In this document: positions 1 to 7,268 of the stretch, piece after piece
Layout of the letters: every line of letters starts with the position of its first letter
Numbering within the stretch: the stretch's first letter is position 1
From: JAEHDI01 sp035455185
GTDB taxonomy: Bacteria; Acidobacteriota; Terriglobia; Bryobacterales; Bryobacteraceae
Reading direction: 5' to 3'
Assembly (NCBI GenBank): GCA_035455185.1
Contig: DATIFQ010000525.1
Location: 1 to 11,451, forward strand
DNA length: 11,451 nucleotides
The notes under the pieces: generated by a model
Seen by the model: only the letters and a program-made list of their open reading frames with translations
Databases searched by the model: none
What the model was told of the DNA's origin: nothing
Program-made: the position numbers and the translations under genes

Positions 1-2
1 CG

Positions 3-362
3 TATAACCAGTCCTCGCCGGAACTGGAGGAATGGCTGCCGTCGGTGGTCATGGCATTTCGCACCACAGGCGGGATACTCAATCCTCTTCCGAGGCCGGC
101 TACCGTGAAAATCACCACCGGAGGCTTCGGCCCGGACAACGCCGAGAAACACGTGGATGAGTATGTGGACAAGCTCCTGGCCCAGCCTTCTGGATGGATG
201 GTTTACAACCTCCACGGCCTGGACGAGGAGGGCTGGGGACCGATCCGCCCAGCCTATCTCGAGAAACTCCTTGGAAGGCTCCGGGAAATTGATTCCGTCC
301 GGATCCTGCCGACTGCCAGGGCATTGATGCAGGGAAAAAGCGGGAGCTTTGCGGGGGCTTAA
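3..362 (+). CDS. Polysaccharide deacetylase family protein, C-terminal part (5' end outside window)
   Basis: The frame is open from the left edge to the TAA at 360-362, so this is the last ~119 residues of a longer gene. A GTG at 45 is an internal codon, not a likely start. The segment WMVYNLHGLDEEGWGPI, with its His codon at 213-215, looks like the last conserved motif of the NodB/polysaccharide deacetylase fold: a beta strand ending in a catalytic-site His followed by Gly. It is followed by the usual helix and an 'IRILPTARAL'-like strand. Family members remove N- or O-acetyl groups from carbohydrates using a metal bound by an Asp-His-His triad. That triad would lie upstream and cannot be checked here. 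The gene ends 41 bases before the next start, on the same strand. A related carbohydrate hydrolase of the same barrel fold is possible. Confidence 0.72.
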   Translation, partial: YNQSSPELEEWLPSVVMAFRTTGGILNPLPRPATVKITTGGFGPDNAEKHVDEYVDKLLAQPSGWMVYNLHGLDEEGWGPIRPAYLEKLLGRLREIDSVRILPTARALMQGKSGSFAGA

Positions 363-388
363 TCGTCGCCGAGTCTGCCGTACAGCGC

Positions 389-394
389 TATAAT
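389..394 (+). promoter_or_regulatory. Candidate -10 element, possible leaderless start
   Basis: A perfect TATAAT lies 9 bases before the ATG at 404. A transcript starting about 7 bases downstream would begin at or within 1-3 bases of the start codon, and no Shine-Dalgarno sequence precedes the ATG. No good TTGACA-like box is seen 16-18 bases upstream (the region reads as GC-rich tcgccg). The call rests on the -10 match and its position only. Confidence 0.35.
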
Positions 395-403
395 CAGAAC
401 GCC

Positions 404-3028
404 ATGAAACCGGCGCTTGCGGCGGTTCTCGTATGGGGAATCGTTTGGGCGCCCGCGGTCCTCACCTGCCCCGCGCAGGAGCGTCAAAGCAGCCGGGAAC
501 TGGAGCTCCTCAGCCACGTTCAACAACGGATGGCGGAAGATCTCGATCGCCTGCCGGACTATTTCTGCCAGGAGACGATCGAGCGCTCGGCGAAGCTGCC
601 CCGGCAGAACCTGCTCTTCCGCGACAGAATCCGGCTGGACGTGGCCTACATCGGACTCAAGGAGATGTTCGCCTGGCCCGGTTCGGCGAAGTTTGAGTAT
701 TCGTCCCCTGACAGGATGGTCTCCGGCGGCGCTTCCGGATTTGGCAGCTTTGGAAGTTGGACCCACAGTCTCTTCCGCTCGTCAGCACCGGTTTTCGGCT
801 ATGCCGGCGAGCACATCATCGACGGCCGCCGGACGTTCCAGTACAACTTCCAGGTACCCCTGGCCGGCAGCACCTACAAGGTAAACGTCAGAGGCCGCGA
901 GGCCGTTGTGCCCTACTCCGGTTCTATCTGGATCGACCCCGAATTGCTGGAGATGCTGCGGCTTGAGGTCCGAGCAGGCCAGAGTGGCCTCCCGGTTGCG
1001 TCCGTCACCAATGTGATCGACTACGCGCGCACCCTCATCGGCTCGGCCGAGTTCCTGCTGCCCCAGTCCGCCGAGCTGATCATGATCGATGCGGAGGGCA
1101 ACGAGCATCGCAACCTAACCAGGCTCACAGGTTGCCGCCAGTACACGGCCGAGTCGTCAATCTCCTTCGATCTGCCAGCTGCCGCGCCCGCTGCTGTCAG
1201 CGAAGCCCGGGAACTGACACTCCCTGCCGGAATCACGCTCGAGGCGAAACTGGAATCTCCAATTAGCTTTGAGCAGTCGGCCGTCGGCGACCAGATCACC
1301 GCCCGGCTGGATCGTGCTGTCAATGCGGGCAGCCTTTCGCTGCCCAAGGGCGCGACGCTCTCCGGCCGGATCCGCCGGCTCGAGCAGTATGGCGAGCCCG
1401 CGAAGCTGTACATCGTGGGTCTGGAGTTCTCATCCTTGGCTCTCGCCAACACCCGTGTGCGTTTCCGCGCCCGCCTGACCGGCCCATTGTTGAAAGTCTG
1501 GGAGCGTAAGGAGCCGGCCTTTTACGGAGCGCCGCCGACCAGCAGAGGCATCGAATCGAGCGGTCTCGACATCGATAACTCCGACCCGCTGTCCCCCTAT
1601 GGCGTGTTCCGTATTTGGGGCAACCGGCTGCGCCTCTCCCGCGGCTTGCGGATGATCTGGGAGACACAAGATGAAACGGCGCAGCCCGCACTGGTTGCGA
1701 AAGCCGGAGCCGATCCCGTCCCACCAGTTGCCGCACCACAACCCGTGCAAGCCGCACGACAACCCGCGCAAGTCGCGCCTCCCCCCGTGCTGCCCGCCAA
1801 GCCTGCGCCGGCTCCTGTGATCCGTGTCACCACCCGCCTGGTGCAAGTCCACGTTCTCGTGCAGGACCGGAAGGGCGACCCCATTTCTGGCCTCACCCGG
1901 GACGATTTCGTGCTCCTGGACGAGGGAACACCGCAGCAGATCACGGACTTCTCGGTGGAAAGCGGCGGTCCTTCTCTGGGGCCACGGACGCCCGTGTCAC
2001 CGAACGATCCGGCCGTACGCGGCTCCCGCATGCCAATCGCCGCTACAGCGGTGCTGTTTGACAGACTGAACACGAGCACTGATGACCAGTTCTACGCCAA
2101 ACGAGAACTCCTCAAGTTCTTGAGAAAGGCGAAGCGGCAGGAACGCATCGCGATTTACGTCCTCGACGGAAACCTGCGCGTGTTGCCTGATTCCACTGAC
2201 GCCGGGGAACTGGACAGGGCGCTGAGCGGACGCGGTTCCGCTCAACTCGACGCTTCCGAACCCCCGAAGCCGGACACCGGCTTCAAGGCGGTGGACAAAA
2301 TGCTTTCACGAACGAACCGCGAGATTGCGAGCCTGGCAGTCGAAGAGCGGGTACTGCGAACACTCTGGGCCCTGGAGGCGGTCGGCCTTCAACTTTCCCG
2401 TCTGCCGGGGCGAAAGAACCTCGTCTGGCTTTCGGGCGCCTTTCCGCTGAGTATCGCGCCCGAGCTGAACGAGATGGCCGAACTAAGGAAGGATCATCTC
2501 CTTTTTTCAGGGCAGAAATCCTTCGCATCCCAAGCCAGGCAGACCACGCGCGTCCTGACCGACGCAAACGTAGCCGTCTATCCTGTCGATGCCCGCGGAC
2601 TGGTGGGAGTCGCCGAGGCGAATGCAGCAGATGCCACGCCCGGCGTCTTGGTTCAGGGGGGCGTCGAAGCCCCGCAGCCGTTGCCCAACTCCGCAGCTCA
2701 GTCGCGGCAGGCGACGGACGAACAGGGGGGCGTCGAAGTCCCGCGGCCGTTGCCCAAGTCTGTGGTTCAGTCGCAGCAGGCGATGGAGAGACTGGCGCGT
2801 GACACCGGCGGGCGGGCGTTCTACGGCGCCAACGACCTCATCGCCGGCATCAATCGGGCTTTCGAGGACTCACGCCTGGTGTACGTGCTCGGGTTTCGGC
2901 CGTCGCACGAGGAATGGGACGGCAAGTTCCACCAGATCAAGGTCCAGGTGAAACAACCCGGCTCGCAATTGCGCCACCGTCGCGGCTACTTCGCCGTCTC
3001 GGAGAGCGGCGACCGAGGGGAGCGGTAG
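404..3028 (+). CDS. Secreted VWFA-related (Acidobacterial-type) domain protein
   Basis: The 874-residue protein starts with an export signal (about residues 1-24, hydrophobic core AAVLVWGIVWAPAVL). Residues ~30-265 form an N-terminal beta-rich domain. Residues ~270-360 form a second beta domain beginning LTLPAGITLEAKLESPI. A Pro/Ala/Gln-rich linker (~434-470) leads into the VWFA-related region from V472, with 'VHVLVQDRKGDPISGLTRDDF' style residues before the VWA fold. The metal-site region reads D553-R-L-N-T-S, so the first Ser of DxSxS is Leu, as I recall is common in this family. Later hallmarks are LPGRKNLVWLSG, VAVYPVDARGL, LARDTGGRAFY and a closing RRGYF. Such proteins are abundant in Acidobacteriota and likely act outside the cytoplasm in protein binding; the partner is unknown. 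Residues 751-796 hold a 23-residue tandem duplication. The ATG has no Shine-Dalgarno sequence. Confidence 0.88.
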   Translation: MKPALAAVLVWGIVWAPAVLTCPAQERQSSRELELLSHVQQRMAEDLDRLPDYFCQETIERSAKLPRQNLLFRDRIRLDVAYIGLKEMFAWPGSAKFEYSSPDRMVSGGASGFGSFGSWTHSLFRSSAPVFGYAGEHIIDGRRTFQYNFQVPLAGSTYKVNVRGREAVVPYSGSIWIDPELLEMLRLEVRAGQSGLPVASVTNVIDYARTLIGSAEFLLPQSAELIMIDAEGNEHRNLTRLTGCRQYTAESSISFDLPAAAPAAVSEARELTLPAGITLEAKLESPISFEQSAVGDQITARLDRAVNAGSLSLPKGATLSGRIRRLEQYGEPAKLYIVGLEFSSLALANTRVRFRARLTGPLLKVWERKEPAFYGAPPTSRGIESSGLDIDNSDPLSPYGVFRIWGNRLRLSRGLRMIWETQDETAQPALVAKAGADPVPPVAAPQPVQAARQPAQVAPPPVLPAKPAPAPVIRVTTRLVQVHVLVQDRKGDPISGLTRDDFVLLDEGTPQQITDFSVESGGPSLGPRTPVSPNDPAVRGSRMPIAATAVLFDRLNTSTDDQFYAKRELLKFLRKAKRQERIAIYVLDGNLRVLPDSTDAGELDRALSGRGSAQLDASEPPKPDTGFKAVDKMLSRTNREIASLAVEERVLRTLWALEAVGLQLSRLPGRKNLVWLSGAFPLSIAPELNEMAELRKDHLLFSGQKSFASQARQTTRVLTDANVAVYPVDARGLVGVAEANAADATPGVLVQGGVEAPQPLPNSAAQSRQATDEQGGVEVPRPLPKSVVQSQQAMERLARDTGGRAFYGANDLIAGINRAFEDSRLVYVLGFRPSHEEWDGKFHQIKVQVKQPGSQLRHRRGYFAVSESGDRGER
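2654..2791 (+). repeat. Two tandem 69-base units inside the VWFA-related gene
   Basis: Unit 1 is 2654-2722 and unit 2 is 2723-2791; both start CAGGGGGGCGTCGAAG. They are in frame and encode 23 residues each: QGGVEAPQPLPNSAAQSRQA plus TDE, then QGGVEVPRPLPKSVVQSQQA plus MER. The copies have diverged (A/V, Q/R, N/K, A/V, R/Q), so the duplication is not very recent. It lengthens a Pro/Gln-rich insert just before the LARDTGGRAF helix of the VWA fold. Confidence 0.88.
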
Positions 3029-3039
3029 CCCGTACCGCT

Positions 3040-3069
3040 TTGACAGAAGATACATCCTCCAGTTACACT
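3040..3069 (+). promoter_or_regulatory. Sigma-70-like promoter for the membrane protein gene
   Basis: TTGACA at 3040-3045 (6/6) and TACACT at 3064-3069 (4/6) are separated by 18 bases. This is the best -35/-10 pair noticed in the intergenic DNA. It starts 12 bases after the stop of the VWFA-related gene and would give a leader of about 55 bases before the ATG at 3132. The membrane protein gene is therefore probably transcribed on its own. Confidence 0.5.
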
Positions 3070-3086
3070 CACCAGTTATTCAGGTG

Positions 3087-3104
3087 CACAGGCTTCGGCC
3101 TGTG
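3087..3104 (+). other. UUCG-tetraloop hairpin in the leader of the membrane protein gene
   Basis: CACAGGC, loop TTCG, GCCTGTG: a perfect 7-bp stem closed by C-G around a UUCG loop, which is the exceptionally stable cUUCGg type. It lies ~27 bases before the ATG and just downstream of the predicted promoter, so it would form near the 5' end of the mRNA. No T-run follows, so an intrinsic terminator for the upstream gene is less likely. A purine-rich ribosome site (GGGAGGGGAG, about 3115-3124) follows it. Confidence 0.55.
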
Positions 3105-3131
3105 TCAGCGCCCTGGGAGGGGAGCTCGTAA

Positions 3132-3848
3132 ATGAACGGGAATCTGGGGACAAACCTTCGCCGGATTGATCGCCGGCTCTACGTCTGGGCGGCTGTCGTT
3201 GCCTCTGTGATCGCGTTCGCGGGCTTTGCGCGGACCTACTACCTCAAGGGCGCATTCGGGACGCCGGAACTCCCGCCTCTAGTTCACGTCCACGGTTTTG
3301 TGATGACGCTCTGGATCGCGACGTTCGTCTTGCAGACCACGCTGGTCGCGATCCGACGCACTGACCTTCATCGGCGTGTGGGCGTCGCTGGAGCCTTGCT
3401 GGCATCACTCGTTCTGGTCGTCGGCCTCGCAACCGCAATCAACGGAGCGAAGCGGGGTTCATCGCCCGGACCGCCGCCGCTGGTCTTTCTCGCGGTTCCA
3501 TTGGCTGACATGGTGGTGTTCGCCGTGTTGGCGGGAGCTGGGCTGTATTTCCGCCGCCGGAGCGATATCCATAAACGGCTGATGCTGCTGGCGACGCTAA
3601 GCATTCTGGCAGCCGCTTTTGCCCGAATTCCGTTGGGATTTATCCGAGCCAATCCTGTGGTCATGGCGTTCGGCTTGACCGACCTGTTTGTGCTTGCCTG
3701 CGTGAGCTATGACACCTGGGCGCGCCGCCGCTTGCACCCGGCCTTCGGTTGGGGCGCGCTACTCATTGTGGCTTCCCATCCCTTGCGCTTGATGCTGGCG
3801 AAAACACCGGCCTGGATGCAGATCGCAACCTGGCTGGTGAGATCGTAG
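3132..3848 (+). CDS. Seven-helix membrane protein of unknown function (DUF2306-like)
   Basis: The 238-residue protein has about seven hydrophobic segments (residues ~16-35, 50-74, 83-103, 117-140, 148-170, 176-195, 204-224). Histidines stand in conserved-looking positions at or near helix ends: H52 and H54 (HVHGFVMTLW), H80 (DLHRRVGVAGA), H147 (DIHKRLMLLAT), H202 and H216. The 'LHRR.G..GA' and 'HKRLMLLAT' phrases recur in a family of uncharacterised bacterial membrane proteins. The His pattern is compatible with heme or metal binding, but that is inference. The ATG at 3132 is preceded by GGGAGGGGAG at a normal distance. The predicted promoter at 3040-3069 suggests independent transcription. 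The family name DUF2306 is assigned from memory of motifs and is less certain than the topology. Confidence 0.75.
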   Translation: MNGNLGTNLRRIDRRLYVWAAVVASVIAFAGFARTYYLKGAFGTPELPPLVHVHGFVMTLWIATFVLQTTLVAIRRTDLHRRVGVAGALLASLVLVVGLATAINGAKRGSSPGPPPLVFLAVPLADMVVFAVLAGAGLYFRRRSDIHKRLMLLATLSILAAAFARIPLGFIRANPVVMAFGLTDLFVLACVSYDTWARRRLHPAFGWGALLIVASHPLRLMLAKTPAWMQIATWLVRS

Positions 3849-3937
3849 CAGCTCTTTTCCAGCATCTTGAGTTCTCAGGTGGGCGCTGCGGCTCGCTCTG
3901 CGTTCAACGATCCGCGTTCTTCGGTACCATAACAGTA

Positions 3938-6900
3938 GTGCCCCCGGTGCGCATTGAGCTTCTGGGCAAGCTGCGCTTCACTTTCGGGCGGCGACCTGTC
4001 ACGTCGGTAAGCACAAGCCGTCTGCAATCGCTGCTGGCGTTTCTGGTGCTGCACGCCGAAGCCGCGCAGTCCCGCGAACACCTCGCGTTTCTTCTGTGGC
4101 CGGAGTCGAGTGAGTCACAAGCCCGCACGAACCTGCGCCAACTGCTCCACCACCTGCGCCGCGCGCTGCCAGTCGAGTGTTCGCTGCTTGCGGCCGACAA
4201 CCAGACGGTGCGCTGGCGGCTCGACAGCTCTTGTTCCGTCGATGTGATCGAATTCCAGGCAGCGGTGGTTCGAGCTGCGGATGCCGAAAAGAAGGGTGAC
4301 TCCACGGCCGCCCGTGAAGCACTCGAGGAGGCGGCGCGACTGTATCAAGACGACCTGCTGCCGGACTTGTACGACGAGTGGCTGCAGGCTAAGCGCGAGC
4401 AATTGCGGCAGCAGCTCATGGACGTTCTCAGCCGTTTGGCGACGCTGCTCGAGATGAGCGGCGACTATCCGTCCGCGATCCGTCATGCCACCAGGTTGGT
4501 CGCTGTCGACCCGTTGCGTGAGCCATCGTATCAAGTACTCATGCGGCTGCATGCCCGAAACAACGACCGGTCGAGCGCTTTGCGCGTATATCACCAGTGC
4601 ATGCGTACCCTCAAGCGCGAGCTCGGTGTCAGCCCGTCGAAGGCGACGCAGGATCTCTTTACCCAGGCGCTGAAATCGGAACATCTGCCTGCTGCTCCGG
4701 TGGAACTGCCACCCTACGCCGCGACAATGCCTCTACCGATGGTGGGCAGGACAACGGAACGGGAGCACCTGCTCGCCTGCTGGCGGCGAGTGACGCAGGG
4801 CGAGACGCATTTTGCCCTGATCCTCGGCGAGCCGGGGATCGGAAAGTCCCGGCTGGCGGAAGAGCTGTTTCAGTACTGCTCGCAGTACCCGGAAGGCGCG
4901 GCAGCTCGGGCTCGCTGCTACTTCGCGCAGGGCAGGCTCGCCTATGGGCCCGTGGCTGAGTGGCTGCGAGCGGAGCCGATGCGGTTCGCGCGAGCGCAGT
5001 TACCCAAGCCGCAACTCGCTGAGTTGGCGCGAGTGCTGCCCGAGATCCTGGTTGAAAGTCCGGCGATTGCTCCTCCACAGCCACTGACGGAGAGTTGGCA
5101 AAGGCGTCACTTATACGAAGCTCTGAACGCCGGATTCAGCAAGGGCGCGAAACCGCTGTTACTGCTGATCGACGATATGCAGTGGTGCGATCACGATTCA
5201 TTCGAGTGGCTGCACTCCTTCTTTCGGTCCGGGGCCGCCGGCAGCACCTTGGTGCTCGGCACGGTGAGGCCGGAAGAGACGGACCGCGATCACCCCTTGG
5301 CCGGCCTCGTAGGCGAATTGCGCCAATCCGGGCAATTGTCAGAGATCCCTCTTGCGCCGCTGAGCGTGGACGAGGCGGCCGCGCTGGCGGTCCAGGTTGC
5401 CGGGCGGGAGTGCGATCCCGCGTTCCTCAGCGGCCTCTATCAAGCGACCAAAGGAAACCCTCTCTTCGTAGTAGAGAGCGTGCGTGCCTCACTCGAGGAT
5501 CAAGCATCAAAGAGCTCGGCGCCTCCGCGTGTGCAAGCCATGATCGCGGCGCGTATCGCGCAACTGTCGCTGCCGGCTTACGAGTTGGCGGAGCTCGCAG
5601 CCACCGTTGGCAGGCCGTTCTCCTTTGATCTGCTCGCTAAAGCCACCGACTGGGACGAGGAGAGCCTGTCTCGCGCCTTGGAAGAATTGTGGCAGCGCCG
5701 CATCATCGAGGGGCAGAGCACAGGGGCCTACGATTACACTCACGACCTCCTGCGCGAGGTGGTTTACACGGAATTGAGTCCCATACGCCAGAGGTCTTTG
5801 CACCGGCGGGTAGCGCGCGCGCTGGAAGAACTGTACGCGCCCGATCTCGAAGGCGTCAGCGGATGGCTGGCCGCCCATTACGATGCGGCCGGTATGGCGC
5901 AACAAGCGATTCGCTATTATCGCGCCGCTGCTTCCGTAGCGAAGCGACGATTCGCGGACGCGGAAGCGGCGGACCTGCTCCGGCGCGCTCTCCAGCTCTG
6001 CCGCGACTTTCCGGAAACCGCGAACCGCGATAGTCACGAACTCGAGCTGCTCGTTACGCTCGGTCCCTCGCTCGTTACCACGCAGGGCTATGGCATGCCG
6101 GAAGTTGGAGAAACGTACGAGCGCGGGCTGCTGCTTTCGAGGCGGTCCGCTGACCGAAAACATTTATTCTCGCTGCTGAGCGGAGCCTGGCTTTTTAATA
6201 TCGTGCGCGGCCAACTTGAGGAGTCGAGGCGACTGGGACAGGATTGTGTCGATGCAGCGCGCCGTGAAGGCGCTTCGGCACTCGAGACAGCCGGCCACTT
6301 ACTCCTGGGGATCAGCCTGTTTCATCTGGGACAACTCGCGGCCTCACGGGAACAAGTGGAGCAGGCGGTGCCGGTCTACGGCGCTCCATCCCATCCCGCC
6401 TTGGTGCTCTTTGCCGGCCCCGATCTCGGTGTCTTCTGCCGCGCTTATCAATCGCATCTGCTCTGGCAGTTTGGCCATGCCGGGCAAGCCGCTGCAAAGA
6501 GCGATGAATCCATCGCTCTCGCCCGCGACGTGTCGCATCCTTTCACTCTCGCCATCGCGCTGGATTATGCCGCCATGCTAAACGTTTTCCGCCAGGAGGG
6601 CAAACTCGCCCTCACTCGGGCCGGGGAAGCGTCCGCTCTATGCCGGAAGCACGGGTTCGCATATTATCTGGCCTGGGCGGACATATTAGCGGGCTGGGCG
6701 ACCGCCGTAGAAGGGGAACCGGCCGCCGGGTTGGTGCAGCTCCGCCACGGGCTCGATGCGTTGAAGGCCACCGGAGCGGAACTTCGCCTGCCTTTCTACT
6801 ACGGGCTGTTGGCGGAGGTTTGTGGCCTGGCCGGTCACGTGGGCGAAGCTTTGGCGAACGTCGCCAACGGATTTGCGTTCCAGAACAAGAACGCTGAAAC

Positions 6901-7102
6901 GTGGTCGGCGCCCGATCTGCACCGCATTCAAGGCGATCTGCTGCTGCGCAGCGGAGACGCTCCCGAGGCTCGGATCAGCTACCAGCGCGCGATTGAATTG
7001 GCCCAACAGACGGGTGCGCAAATGTTCGGGCGGCGAGCAGCCGATCGCCTGCTGGAAGTGCATACCGTTAAAGAAGTCCGCCGAAAAGCCGCCGAACGCT
7101 GA
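3938..7102 (+). CDS. BTAD/SARP-type transcriptional regulator with AAA ATPase and TPR-like repeats
   Basis: This is a one-component regulator of ~1054 residues. From GTG 3938 the order is: winged-helix DNA-binding domain (~1-95, opening with VRIELLGKLRF); bacterial transcriptional activation domain (~96-243, ending ELGVSPSKATQDLF); ATPase (PMVGR, Walker A GEPGIGKS at 297-304, Walker B LLLIDDMQW with D412-D413); a second helical/winged region (AELAATVGRPFSFDLL ... YDYTHDLLREVVY); then TPR-like helical repeats to the end. This matches the AfsR-like large SARP design, in which nucleotide state and TPR ligands gate DNA binding. No C-terminal LuxR HTH is present, so DNA contact is N-terminal. The open frame reaches back to 3749 inside the previous gene, but the domain starts at ~3938 (GTG) or 3947 (GTG, MRIELLG). 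Neither has a good ribosome site. The stop lies within the first copy of the 76-base repeat. Confidence 0.88.
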   Translation: MPPVRIELLGKLRFTFGRRPVTSVSTSRLQSLLAFLVLHAEAAQSREHLAFLLWPESSESQARTNLRQLLHHLRRALPVECSLLAADNQTVRWRLDSSCSVDVIEFQAAVVRAADAEKKGDSTAAREALEEAARLYQDDLLPDLYDEWLQAKREQLRQQLMDVLSRLATLLEMSGDYPSAIRHATRLVAVDPLREPSYQVLMRLHARNNDRSSALRVYHQCMRTLKRELGVSPSKATQDLFTQALKSEHLPAAPVELPPYAATMPLPMVGRTTEREHLLACWRRVTQGETHFALILGEPGIGKSRLAEELFQYCSQYPEGAAARARCYFAQGRLAYGPVAEWLRAEPMRFARAQLPKPQLAELARVLPEILVESPAIAPPQPLTESWQRRHLYEALNAGFSKGAKPLLLLIDDMQWCDHDSFEWLHSFFRSGAAGSTLVLGTVRPEETDRDHPLAGLVGELRQSGQLSEIPLAPLSVDEAAALAVQVAGRECDPAFLSGLYQATKGNPLFVVESVRASLEDQASKSSAPPRVQAMIAARIAQLSLPAYELAELAATVGRPFSFDLLAKATDWDEESLSRALEELWQRRIIEGQSTGAYDYTHDLLREVVYTELSPIRQRSLHRRVARALEELYAPDLEGVSGWLAAHYDAAGMAQQAIRYYRAAASVAKRRFADAEAADLLRRALQLCRDFPETANRDSHELELLVTLGPSLVTTQGYGMPEVGETYERGLLLSRRSADRKHLFSLLSGAWLFNIVRGQLEESRRLGQDCVDAARREGASALETAGHLLLGISLFHLGQLAASREQVEQAVPVYGAPSHPALVLFAGPDLGVFCRAYQSHLLWQFGHAGQAAAKSDESIALARDVSHPFTLAIALDYAAMLNVFRQEGKLALTRAGEASALCRKHGFAYYLAWADILAGWATAVEGEPAAGLVQLRHGLDALKATGAELRLPFYYGLLAEVCGLAGHVGEALANVANGFAFQNKNAETWSAPDLHRIQGDLLLRSGDAPEARISYQRAIELAQQTGAQMFGRRAADRLLEVHTVKEVRRKAAER

Positions 7103-7169
7103 CCCTCGTCACTCTAGAACGCTTTCGGAACGCCTCCCCTGTCACATTAGATATAGAACTGGATATTTC
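7094..7169 (+). promoter_or_regulatory. Repeat element copy A: candidate BTAD/SARP operator-promoter before the secreted protein gene
   Basis: Three direct heptamers are present: GAACGCT at 7094, GAACGCT at 7117 and GAACGCC at 7128, i.e. steps of 23 and 11 bases. The last is followed by TCCCCTG, then an AT-rich block with GATATA (7150-7155) and GAACTGG at 7156. Aligned without gaps to copy B (8872-8947), 58 of 76 positions match. The first heptamer overlaps the stop codon of the BTAD regulator gene. The 11-base step on one DNA face is what SARP regulators such as ActII-ORF4 and DnrI are known to bind; assignment to this regulator is inference. The element ends 99 bases before the ATG at 7269. 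Confidence 0.55.
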
Positions 7170-7268
7170 GACCTGAGCAGACACCACTTGTCCTCGCAGT
7201 TCAGTATCCGGGCGATAACTTCAGCTCCGGAACCACTTAAGTCCATCACACATGAGAAAGGACAGAAG

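Noticed and set aside
397..403. GAACGCC heptamer directly before the VWFA gene start
   Set aside because: It is a single copy without a partner at 11 or 23 bases and without the CTCCCCTG extension, so probably chance.
3749..3937. N-terminal extension of the regulator back to 3749
   Set aside because: It would overlap the membrane protein gene by 100 bases, and its residues show no domain similarity. The winged-helix domain begins at about 3938-3947.
6822..7268. Extension of the secreted protein's frame into the regulator gene
   Set aside because: The frame is open by chance in GC-rich DNA. The ATG at 7269 has a good ribosome site and is followed by a signal peptide.
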